Source: Bolinopsis microptera (Eukaryota; Ctenophora; Tentaculata; Lobata; Bolinopsidae). Taken from it: DNA of 64,000 nt. The position numbers and the translations under genes were made by a program. The first letter of the stretch is position 1. Each line of letters opens with the position of its first letter. This document shows positions 11,329-61,898 of this stretch, in pieces. The stretch is from assembly GCF_026151205.1 (NCBI RefSeq), contig NC_087080.1, positions 6,862,797 to 6,926,796 on the forward strand. The letters run 5' to 3'. Under the pieces are notes generated by a model. It had not been told where the DNA came from. It searched no databases and saw only the letters and a program-made list of their open reading frames with translations.

Positions 11329-11565
11329 AAAACGAGCGTCATTTGAGAATCCATATAGTGTACTACTACGTCAGATTTTCCGTTTCATCGAGTTTTTGAT
11401 CGTCATTTTCCTCTGAGTTTCAAGTATCCACCCCTCCTTTTTTCCACCCTATCTCCAACCCCTCCTGTACCCTCAATATCTTCTCACTTAAAACGAGCGT
11501 CATTTAAGAATCCGTAAAGTGTACGTCTACGTCACTTTTCATCGGGCGTTAAAACGTTATTTTCT
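11329..11565. repeat. Dispersed repeat pair
   Basis: AAAACGAGCGTCATTTGAGA at 11329 recurs at 11489 as AAAACGAGCGTCATTTAAGA. Both are followed by similar GTGTAC...TACGTCA and CATCG segments: two diverged copies about 160 bp apart. Confidence 0.7.
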
Positions 11566-12239
11566 CGATACTTTTGCTAAATTTTTCTAGTCATTATCCA
11601 CTTGTCCCGTTACCACAGTCCCTTGAATCCCTCCTGCACCCCTCTGCCTCACCCCTCCTACCAGGGTGACAAGTTTAAACTACCTCTCACTGCCGGGTGT
11701 CACGTGACTTCACAGTCCCCCAACAAACCGAACATTGTTTTAACACTCTATATCTCCCAACATTTTAAAGATGCCTGACATTATTGCAGCTCGGTATCCA
11801 GTATCCAGCTCCGAGAGAGAGAGGGAGAGAGAGAGAGAGCCGGACTGTATGGGTACATTTTATACCTGACGCATTCCTGAATGTCTACAGACTTTTTAAT
11901 ACATTCCACCTCCGGCGCGGTTTTAATTTACCTCCGGTATAATTTTAACTTCAAATGTACTTTATATCCTTTATAAAGGTCCTACTATGGCATTGAAAAA
12001 TAAGTCATCACCGAAAAAAATAGCTCCGGATGTGCTCATATTTCATATAACGGATATAGAACCTGATCAATTGATCTCGCAGTAATGTTTTTATTTTAAA
12101 ACAGCACACGTGTACGTTATTTTCAAAGCCAATACCGGTACGATCCTCTCTTTGTAGGGTTTATAGAACTACTCCACTTTAGACATAGCACTAATCGTGG
12201 GGAGGCCGTCTGGAGGGAGAACTCTATTGAAATGTAGTT

Positions 12240-12360
<121 letters not shown>

Positions 12361-13254
12361 TGTCAGGGTATTCAGTTCTTGAAATTAAAAGACGTGTCAA
12401 AACTGTCAAAGTGGAGCGCATGTGGGGCTTCCTTTGCTCCATCTCAAGCCTTAGCTCTGTAGGAGATACTGTAACAGTATCCTGCATACCTCGCACCACG
12501 CTAGTTTGCTTTTGTTGCTTTAAAACTATCCGCTCTACTACTACTACACACCATGCTCTGTTCTTATACGCTGATTGGATTAGTTTAACCAACGGATTAG
12601 TTTAGCCAACGCGCGGTCACTGGTCATGGTTCATGCACCATCAGCGTATTAATTTGGCGTTTTAAAAAATCGTTATGATAGAGTTGTACCTGACGTTCTG
12701 GCATGATACCAGTATTAACTGGGATCAAATCATTACTTTATGAGACGCTGTATCCGTGTTGGGTCCGTGTTTGTCTCCTAATCAATCACAGGTCTTGGTC
12801 ATTAGTCGGCTGTAGTATAACGAGCTTACCAGTCTGACTGGTCCGCCGTGATGGAATCTATTTAAAGGAGGATTTGAAGCACCCTTAGCACCCTATAATA
12901 GCACCCTATAGCACTCGAGGTGTCCACAGCATTCAGAGTCTACATATCACTCGGAGTGTTTGACTTAGTAGCACTCGAGAGTGTTAATAGCTCTACAGCA
13001 CTCGGAAATAACGAGCTCTCCTCAGTCTGACCGGTGGTGGTGGAACCCATGTAAAATACAGCCCGGGGAATGTTAGATAGCAGTTAGTAGCTGGTCCGTA
13101 GTTACGGTTGAGGTTACCGGGAGGGTGTTTTAAACAAGGTTTAAAATGTGAGCGCTGCTTTGTTTCGGGGTCATTAGTGGCGGTAAATGTGCTGGTTCCA
13201 GTTCAAGTACCGTGGGATTTTGGAGAGGTAGACTTATGTCGAGGGGTGCACGTG

Positions 13255-13640
13255 CACGTCTTGGTAGTGTTCGTGGTACTCGGAGTAGTTATAGTAGCAC
13301 TCTGAGTAGTTGTTGCACTCGGATCAGTTGTTGCACTCGGAGCAGTTGTTGCACTCGGAGCAGTTGTTGCACTCGGAGCAGTTGTTGCACTCGGAGTAGT
13401 TCAGTATTTGTTGCACTCTGAGTAGTAATTGTTGTACTCTGAGTAGTTGTAGCACTCGGAGTAGTTGTTGCACTCTGAGAAGTAGTTGTAGCACTCGAAG
13501 TAGTTGTAGCACTCGGAGTATCTGTTGTACTTTGAGTAGTTATAGCACTCGGAGTAGTTGTTGCACTCTGGGTAGTTGTTGCACGCTGAGTAGTTATTGT
13601 TGCACTCTGAGTAGTTGTTGCAGTCTGAGTAGTTGTAGCA
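13255..13640. repeat. 18-bp minisatellite, GCACTCGGAGTAGTTGTT type
   Basis: About twenty imperfect units of GCACTCGGAGTAGTTGTT with variants. Isolated relatives of the unit (CACTCGAG, CACTCGGAG) occur from 12913 onward, suggesting an older, wider array. Confidence 0.93.
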
Positions 13641-14338
13641 CAGTGTATACAGCGCTGAGAGTGTTTATAGGATTATTAGTATTTATAGCACAGTATTAGC
13701 GCTCATGGTTTGGATTATAATTTTGCTGTCTACACCATTAATCGAAAGTCCTGATGGTGGGTGTTTAGCTAATCTATTTTACCGACTACGGACACTATGA
13801 TACATATTCACGCAACATGAACATATTATTACATATTTAATACTATAATGTCGTCCAATGTTGATCTCCCCAAATCATGATCCAATTTTTGCTGCCCAGT
13901 GTAAGATTATGACTCTAGGAAGTCAAATCGGCAGCTCTGTAGTTGTAGCGATCTTACCGCTTTCTCTCCTCCTCCTTCTCACCGGGTAAATCAGCGAGTA
14001 AATTTCTTTTTTCCGTTCCCGTTTTAATTTTTATTATCTATGTAGTTTTATCTTTTTTTCCTTCTGTTTTAAAATACTATGCCCCGAGAATTACCCAAAT
14101 GCTGGTAGTCAACAACGTCCCATTTGCTGCTGCTAAAGCGATTTAAATGCGTATGTGATTCACCGTTCTACACAATTTTCCGATGACCTTGAACCTGCCT
14201 GAACTTTTCGATTAGTTGAACTACGTGACTTATACTGGTGATAGCTCAGAAGCTCTCACCTCCACCCTTCCACTCCAACGCTCCTCTCACTTGGATCGTG
14301 ACGTCACACCGGCCTGCCGAGCGGTAAAACAATGTGTT

Positions 14339-14381
14339 ACTCGTCACGTGACATAATATGTATATGTCATGTGACGAGTGT
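14339..14381. repeat. Palindrome built on two E-box-like sites
   Basis: CTCGTCACGTGACATA is followed by its near-perfect reverse complement TATGTCATGTGACGAG. It contains TCACGTGA in the left arm and its one-base variant in the right. Confidence 0.85.
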
Positions 14382-14599
14382 ATGCATCTCAATATAGTTC
14401 TTGCATAGTTACGTCATCGTGTCTCTTTGGAATGTTGTGACGTCACACGTGCTCAGATCTTCCACTTCAGTGTGTCATGTGTGGGGCTTCCGGGAAGTGG
14501 CTGATTCTTTTGGTGGACTTCTCTTTTTGTTCTGGGGGCAGAGCTGTTCCCCTGACTTTAACTCTGTTGGTGGATGTTTCCTTTAAATCGGGCTTCTGT

Positions 14600-14940
14600 T
14601 CCTTCACTCCGGTTATAGATCGGTCTTTAAATTCCGGAGGTTGAACCTTCCATTAATTCCGGAGGTTGATCTGTCCTTCTGGCTTTCACTCCGTTGATGA
14701 GTTTTTCTCCGGAAGTTGTACTTGTTCTGTCCCTTTACTTCTTCTTTAGGTTTATGCTCCTTCGCTCTGGTAATAGGTCTGTCCCTTCTCTCCGGTGGTG
14801 GGACTGTCCCTCCACTTCGGTGTTAGTATGTCCAATACGTTGGTTGACAATAATATGTCCTTATATTATCTCCGGTGGTTGAAATGTCCCTATCTCCAAC
14901 AGTAGATCTGTCCCTCCACTCCGGTGGAAGCTCACATGCG
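14600..14940. repeat. Degenerate tandem repeat with CTCCGGTGGTTGA core
   Basis: Recurring CTGTCCCTCCACTCCGGTGG and TTCCGGAGGTTGA blocks, about 25-60 bp apart and diverged. Confidence 0.65.
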
Positions 14941-15617
14941 TCCTGCCGAACCTCCATCACAGCACCAGTTTTATGTTTTCTTAGCGTGTAATCCAATACT
15001 TGCTATATATGTTGGGCTGTGTAATTCTAGGCTTCTAGTATACACACTCGCATATGTTTGCTCCCACTTCCCTTCTGTACTTTTTCCACTTGTTCTCACG
15101 TTAAACATTCCCGTCCAATTTTTGCGCCCCTAAAAAGCTAAAAATTGCCCCACGGTTTTAGTTTAAGGGGCATCCTCATGTCATATAATTAGTGATTAAT
15201 GTAGCGAATTAAGAAGACGGGGGTATCGCTCCGGGTACTGCGCAGTTATAAAATTATACGTACGTGTTGATTGCTCCATGTATAAACTTTGAGTTACTCA
15301 GCTTGACAGCTATTGGCTGGAATGTGTCACGTGGCCACTCTCCCCACCTCCCACTGGATACCCTGGCCTCCTGATATTAGATCTGGCTTGAATATATTGC
15401 AGTTGTTTCTTTTTACAGTTCGTAAAACAGTCGTGTCCGTTTTTACGAGACTCTGTGTTTTTTACCGGGTGTAGGTAGCTCTAGTAATAGTCTCGATCTC
15501 TTCTCGTTTTTCTCTGTGCTTACACAAAACCGTGTTTGTTTAGCTGGATCTAGTACTACGTCACAAACACACACCTGAGGGAGAAAGAACCATGGGCAGA
15601 CGGCGGTAAAGTTGCGG

Positions 15618-15625
15618 CATAAAAG
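15618..15625 (+). promoter_or_regulatory. TATA-like element upstream of receptor exon 1
   Basis: CATAAAAG lies 120 bp before the receptor ATG in a locally GC-richer stretch. Placing a start site about 30 bp downstream would give a 5' UTR of roughly 95 nt. Position and match support a core promoter, but no transcript start can be read from sequence. Confidence 0.4.
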
Positions 15626-15744
15626 GCGCTAAAAGCACAGTAGCAGCTATTCAAGGCGACTAATTCGATTTTGTATTAAACAAGACAAGCTCGTACTACA
15701 GCAGAGAGAAAGGGAGCTTAGTTGGGAGATATTGTGTAGTTATC

Positions 15745-55320
<39,576 letters not shown>

Positions 55321-55714
55321 CTCCATCCCAACAACTTGTCCTTACACCTTCTTGCTCCCTTTTTGATAAATTATTTGTGATCTGTACATATTTAATAATT
55401 TAGAATACACCCGGCTCCGTATGTGATAATATGTGACTACAGTTTTGCAAATATTCTCCTATCAGTTAGCTATATTGTTTAGCTTTAACAACCAAAAACT
55501 CAACCGAATTGATATAGATCTATTAGATTTTCAAGATTTTCAAGAGTATAGATGCATTGGATTGATGCATTAGATTGATGCATCTTGAATTCTTAGTGTT
55601 AGTTTTATTGAAATCAATTTTTAAAACGTATCCATTGCTATTCTGGGTAAAAACGTGAACATAAATAACCGTTACCACGTTTCCAAAATTTGGTATTTGC
55701 TTCTTGATGATCTA
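55321..55714 (+). other. Receptor 3' UTR / downstream flank
   Basis: AT-rich, with no further frame. The first AATAAA downstream is at ~55808, just inside the duplicated unit, so transcript ends may fall within the duplication. Confidence 0.4.
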
Positions 55715-58285
55715 CGTTCACATTAAAATTTCTTTAAATTTTTATTAACTCCGTTCCCCGAATTTTACTCACTTGAACATAGCTTGTTAGGTTAATTTTA
55801 TCAAGTTAATAAATTATATAACTGAATAGAATTAAGTTTAGTCGAAATGGCTGGCTATGTTCGAGTAGTACATGTTTTGATCTAGCTAGTCAGTGAAAGA
55901 ATGTGCGATGTAAAATGTAAGGACGGGTTTTGCCTGACCTTAATTTCGACTGATTACATTTTTACAATTAACTGTGGACCAACTGGGAACTGCAATTCCA
56001 AAGAATGAAATACTATTGTCCATTTATTTTGTTTTGTAATAATATTTTACTGTTTTGTTATTTTTACAATATTTCAAATTTCTGGAAACCGAACCAACGT
56101 GTATATTTTTGCATTATTTGTTGTGGTATTATCAACGTAGCGGACTAGATCAGAGTGGGTTTGAAATGCTAACGCTCGACTATCCTATTAAGTTACTCCA
56201 ACCGCCATCGACTAAAAGTTTAAAATATTGGATAATGATTAATCATGTTAAATTATCGTCTCACGTCGAGATACCTGTAACCTGATTTCTGTTAATTATG
56301 ACAAACACAGAAAGAAAACAGCAGGGGTTCAGGTTAAGTATTGAAATGGAGATCTAGATATTCCTAAAAAATAAAACTTAGCAGTATCAATGCCGTTAAA
56401 AGCTGACCTCTAAATTTGTTCAGAATTCTGGCCCAAGAGGCAAGACGTGCTGAAAGATTTAATGTTTAAACGTCTGCAGAGAGCCGTGTCACGTGAAGAC
56501 AGAGTCGATCCTGTTTTGACTTCATAAACGATAATTTGCTTGTTTTTTCGTTTTTTTTGTTCAGTTTTTAATCATTAATGTTAAAGGATATTGATTAATC
56601 GTCACTGATCATTTGCGAAGCAGCTCGGCGTACACACGTTAGTAGTTAGATAACTTCGCGTACCTAGTCTTTTCCTCCGGGCGGATTAATTTTATGTTTT
56701 CTTTTTAAGACTAGCCTAAGACTAAGAATGAGATAAGAGCGAATTGATTTTGAATCAATAAAATCATTAAAAAGTTAAAAATTTACATTCCAAATGGATT
56801 GAAAATAGTTTGCGCGCGACACCCTTTTATTTCATGTTACACTCTGTGCTATCCAGTATCCGTGAGAGACGCGAACAATAGACTAGTAAGATAGGCCGTA
56901 ACAGTTGTCAATTGTTATAATGGACTAACCCGGCGCGCGATACTTCGTAGCACTTTTGCCCGCCCTAGCGGATTATATTTTCAGAAGAAAGCAGCGCGCG
57001 CTACTTCGAAAAAATTTATCGACGATCACGAGTTTGATTCACGATGTCAATCCTTCGCAGCTCGGTGAGGCACAGTGGTGCATTTCGCCGATCTACCGAA
57101 GTGTGGTTGCGAGAAGCATTATTTGATGCGCGCGCGACCCAGTAGTGCATCGCGCTACAAATCACGAGTAACACCCGTTGTAAAGTAATAGCAGTTTATA
57201 AACCTACCACATCAATTGCTCTAACTAGAGGCCTCTGATCTAGCTCTCACGCTTGTATTATCGCGTGCCATACCAGGCGCGCCAAATGCAACATGACATG
57301 AAACGCGAACACAGAACGCGATGAAACAAGCGCGCGCGTGGCACGCAGTACGCGTAAACTTATATATAATAGTTATGCGAATCCTTTCTGATTATCATTT
57401 CTGTTTTTTGAAATTGATGTTTTCTTGAATGAAATATTAAAGTTAATATGATTGATGATGATATGTTGAATTTGTAGGTTTATAACTTTTTTTATAACTT
57501 TCTCACGAGTTGCAATATGTGCTTCGCAATTCATCGAAGATGCCATGTATATTCAAAATTGTAAATACAAATTTACTAGTATGCTGGCTTGCATTACACA
57601 TTATAAGTTTTATAATTTGTAATTAAAATCAATTAACACACCTTATATATACCTTATTATGATCAAGAAATGATAATTAATGATGTTTCCAAGGAAACGA
57701 CCATTAACTTTATTGTTTATTGTTTATTAAAAGATTCTATCCTGATAAATGTACCAATTATGAATTAGTTCACATTTTATTGACGGATGTTTCTCGCCTA
57801 AATTTCTTCGAAGTAGCGCGCGCCGTTTTCTTCTCGAAATGTTGGCCCGACGGCATAAAATAAAGTATCATCACATTCAACAATACCTGAGGACCCCAGG
57901 CTATTATGTTCATTAACTTAAAAATAAAGATTTGGCGGAATGACAGGCTGAGCGCGGCCCAGTAAATTCAACAATACCTGGGGACCCGGCCCAGGCTATA
58001 ATGTTCATAATAGAGATTCGGTGGAATGACAGTGCATAGCAGGCTGAGCCGCTGAGCGCCGCTTGACATACGTTGCATGCCACTTTTCGCGCGCGAAGCG
58101 CGCGCCGCCGAAGGCGGAAAAATAATATATTATTTATATATAATATCTCTGATATTTGGATACGAAACATGTATCAAAGCGCCGCCCAGTAAAATATTCG
58201 ATATTGTATGAAAAATATATAACTATGTTCACAGTTCACACCAGCATTAATTATATTATATTATAAATCGAACGCAATTCTATTA
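55715..58285. repeat. 2.57-kb tandem duplication, copy 1
   Basis: It starts CGTTCACATTAAAATTTCTT and ends GCAATTCTATTA. It is almost identical to 58750-61374 over the full length, with a constant offset of 3035, then 3041 after a 6-bp GGTTCA length change, then 3089 after a 48-bp insertion in copy 2. Embedded frames (76 and 85 codons) are kept because the whole block is duplicated, not because they are clearly genes. Confidence 0.95.
56983..57834. mobile_element. Candidate MITE with 36-bp terminal inverted repeats (copy 1)
   Basis: AGAAGAAAGCAGCGCGCGCT plus ACTTCGAAAAAATTTA at 56983 matches the reverse complement of 57799-57834 with three mismatches in 36. The interior (~780 bp) has no transposase. 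Clear target-site duplications are not visible. The same element recurs in copy 2 at 60072-60923. Confidence 0.45.
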
Positions 58286-58749
58286 AATATTATAAATTAC
58301 ATTTTTAAAATGTTCATATTTTTAAAATGTTCATACTTTACTGGGCCGCGCTTAGCCTGTCATTCCGCCTAATCTCTATTTTATGTTTATGAACATGATA
58401 GCCTGAGGTCCCCAGGTAAGTTCATAATACTATATTTCCCAGTACTGTAAAATTCATAAAACGCGAACTTTTCTTTGCCACACAACAATGAAACCAAAAA
58501 TAAATAATCGTTATTTTTCTTTTTGGTTATTTTTATTTTTGGTTATTTTTATCTTCAATGTAATTGCATCATTCAGGATGTCAATCCTTCACAGCTCGGC
58601 GTGGCATCTCGCCGATCTACCGAGAAACAATATTTCTTGATTCACGTTACCTGGGGACCTCAGGCTATCTTGTATCACGTTGCGACCCCCACGGTCGTTT
58701 CACTATGGTCACTTTATCGTCCTAACGATACAGGGGGAGCAGCGCACTT
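58286..58749. other. Spacer between the two duplicate copies
   Basis: 464 bp. 58338-58420 is an inverted, diverged copy of ~57893-57965 (CCGCGCTTAGCCTGTCATTC against GAATGACAGGCTGAGCGCGG). 58574-58625 is a diverged direct copy of ~57040-57105 (GATGTCAATCCTTC, GCCGATCTACCGA). The spacer therefore belongs to the same repeat family. Confidence 0.75.
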
Positions 58750-59952
58750 CGTTCACATTAAAATTTCTTTAAATTTTTATTAACTCCGTTCCCCGAATTT
58801 TACTCACTTGAACATAGCTTGTTAGGTTAATTTTATCAAGTTAATAAATTATATAACTGAATAGAATTAAGTTTAGTCGAAATGGCTGGCTATGTTCAAG
58901 TAGTACATGTTTTGATCTAGCTAGTCAGTGAAAGAATGTGCGATGTAAAATGTAAGGACGGGTTTTGCCTGACCTTAATTTCGACTGATTACATTTTTAC
59001 AATTAACTGTGGACCAACTGGGAACTGCAATTCCAAAGAATGAAATACTATTGTCCATTTATTTTGTTTTGTAATAATATTTTACTGTTTTGTTATTTTT
59101 ACAATATTTCAAATTTCTGGAAACCGAACCAACGTGTATATTTTTGCATTATTTGTTGTGGTATTATCAACGTAGCGGACTAGATCAGAGTGGGTTTGAA
59201 ATGCTAACGCTCGACTATCCTATTAAGTTACTCCAACCGCCATCGACTAAAAGTTTAAAATATTGGATAATGATTAATCATGTTAAATTATCGTCTCACG
59301 TCGAGATACCTGTAACCTGATTTCTGTTAATTATGACAAACACAGAAAGAAAACAGCAGGGGTTCAGGTTCAGGTTAAGTATTGAAATGGAGATCTAGAT
59401 ATTCCTAAAAAATAAAACTTAGCAGTATCAATGCCGTTAAAAGCTGACCTCTAAATTTGTTCAGAATTCTGGCCCAAGAGGCAAGACGTGCTGAAAGATT
59501 TAATGTTTAAACGTCTGCAGAGAGCCGTGTCACGTGAAGACAGAGTCGATCCTGTTTTGACTTCATAAACGATAATTTGCTTGTTTTTTCGTTTTTTTTG
59601 TTCAGTTTTTAATCATTAATGTTAAAGGATATTGATTAATCGTCACTGATCATTTGCGAAGCAGCTCGGCGTACACACGTTAGTAGTTAGATAACTTCGC
59701 GTACCTAGTCTTTTCCTCCGGGCGGATTAATTTTATGTTTTCTTTTTAAGACTAGCCTAAGACTAAGAATGAGATAAGAGCGAATTGATTTTGAATCAAT
59801 AAAATCATTAAAAAGTTAAAAATTTACATTCCAAATGGATTGAAAATAGTTTGCGCGCGACACCCTTTTATTTCATGTTACACTCTGTGCTATCCAGTAT
59901 CCGTGAGAGACGCGAACAATAGACTAGTAAGATAGGCCGTAACAGTTGTCAA

Positions 59953-60040
59953 TTGTTATAATGGACTAACCCGGCGCGCGATACTTCGTAGCACTTAAGT
60001 GCTACGAAGTATCGCGCGCCGGGTTAGTCCATTATAACAA
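59953..60040. repeat. 88-bp perfect palindrome in copy 2
   Basis: Two 44-bp arms with no spacer, centred on CACTTAAGTG (59996/59997). Copy 1 has only the left arm, so the right arm was added, or lost from copy 1. Confidence 0.97.
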
Positions 60041-60071
60041 AATTTTGCCCGCCCTAGCGGATTATATTTTC

Positions 60072-60923
60072 AGAAGAAAGCAGCGCGCGCTACTTCGAAA
60101 AAATTTATCGACGATCACGAGTTTGATTCACGATGTCAATCCTTCGCAGCTCGGTGAGGCACAGTGGTGCATTTCGCCGATCTACCGAAGTGTGGTTGCG
60201 AGAAGCATTATTTGATGCGCGCGCGACCCAGTAGTGCATCGCGCTACAAATCACGAGTAACACCCGTTGTAAAGTAATAGCAGTTTATAAACCTACCACA
60301 TCAATTGCTCTAACTAGAGGCCTCTGATCTAGCTCTCACGCTTGTATTATCGCGTGCCATACCAGGCGCGCCAAATGCAACATGACATGAAACGCGAACA
60401 CAGAACGCGATGAAACAAGCGCGCGCGTGGCACGCAGTACGCGTAAACTTATATATAATAGTTATGCGAATCCTTTCTGATTATCATTTCTGTTTTTTGA
60501 AATTGATGTTTTCTTGAATGAAATATTAAAGTTAATATGATTGATGATGATATGTTGAATTTGTAGGTTTATAACTTTTTTTATAACTTTCTCACGAGTT
60601 GCAATATGTGCTTCGCAATTCATCGAAGATGCCATGTATATTCAAAATTGTAAATACAAATTTACTAGTATGCTGGCTTGCATTACACATTATAAGTTTT
60701 ATAATTTGTAATTAAAATCAATTAACACACCTTATATATACCTTATTATGATCAAGAAATGATAATTAATGATGTTTCCAAGGAAACGACCATTAACTTT
60801 ATTGTTTATTGTTTATTAAAAGATTCTATCCTGATAAATGTACCAATTATGAATTAGTTCACATTTTATTGACGGATGTTTCTCGCCTAAATTTCTTCGA
60901 AGTAGCGCGCGCCGCTTTCTTCT
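60072..60923. mobile_element. Candidate MITE with terminal inverted repeats (copy 2)
   Basis: The duplicate of the element at 56983-57834. Its right terminus reads CGCCGCTTTCTTCT, which improves the match to the left terminus by one base. Confidence 0.45.
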
Positions 60924-61374
60924 CGAAATGTTGGCCCGACGGCATAAAATAAAGTATCATCACATTCAACAATACCTGAGGACCCCAGGCTATTATGTTC
61001 ATTAACTTAAAAATAAAGATTTGGCGGAATGACAGGCTGAGCGCGGCCCAGTAAATTCAACAATACCTGGGGACCAGGCCCAGGCTATAATGTTCATAAT
61101 AGAGATTCGGTGGAATGACAGTGCATAGCAGGCTGAGCCGCTGAGCGCCGCTTGACATACGTTGCATGCCACTTTTCGCGCGCGAAGCGCGCGCCGCCGA
61201 AGGCGGAAAAATAATATATTATTTATATATAATATCTCTGATATTTGGATACGAAACATGTATCAAAGCGCCGCCCAGTAAAATATTCGATATTGTATGA
61301 AAAATATATAACTATGTTCACAGTTCACACCAGCATTAATTATATTATATTATAAATCGAACGCAATTCTATTA

Positions 61375-61898
61375 TATATATATATAACTCTAAAACTCTG
61401 GTCACAAGAGCAACTGCCTAAACGTGCAGAAGTGAAAACAAATAAATAAAATATACTAGCAGTCCTTAATACTCGTAATAAATAGATTCATTCAATGTCA
61501 TAAAACTCTTAACCATACACGTGACCAGTAAAATAATTTAATTGGTCTATAGACTACTGTATAAAATTCTCAATATATAAACTTTATTAACAATAATAAA
61601 TTAGTTAAAATAACACCAACCTTTGGTGTATAAATGAGTAAACAACCTCTATTTGTCGTAAAATATCTCTCATAATATTATAGTATATGCTATAATATCA
61701 AAACTGTTTATTAGAGTTCAGGTAACAGAATTTAACTGTAATGGCACCTCTGTAGTATTATCCGTTGTTGAGATGTAACCATTTTTTCGTCCGGTCTTGA
61801 TTAACCCGGCTCACGATACATATGCTTCGTCCGGTCTAACATTGAACCCGGCTCACTAATCATAGGGATGGTGTAGTAGTTGGAATATGACACACTGT
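61375..61898 (-). mobile_element. Retrotransposon 3' untranslated region and tail
   Basis: Lies behind the reverse transcriptase stop on the minus strand. It contains a tandem pair of ~42-bp units (TTCGTCCGGTCT ... AACCCGGCTCAC) at ~61787-61857. It ends at a (TA)n run at 61372-61388 that coincides with the break in duplication copy 2, as expected for a 3' tail inserted into that copy. Confidence 0.55.

Larger units (their letters stand above)
58750..61374. repeat. 2.63-kb tandem duplication, copy 2
   Basis: Near-identical to 55715-58285. It differs by one extra GGTTCA unit near 59370, a 48-bp insertion making a perfect palindrome at 59953-60040, and scattered substitutions. Homology stops at 61374, where a TATATATA tract and the retrotransposon tail begin. 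Confidence 0.95.

Noticed and set aside
13212..13512. Ser-Cys-Cys-Thr-Arg and similar repeat proteins
   Set aside because: Products of the 18-bp minisatellite; no start context, no splice support.
56055..59320. Two identical 76-codon frames as a duplicated gene
   Set aside because: Identity follows from the recent tandem duplication of the whole block; no domain, promoter or codon-bias support.
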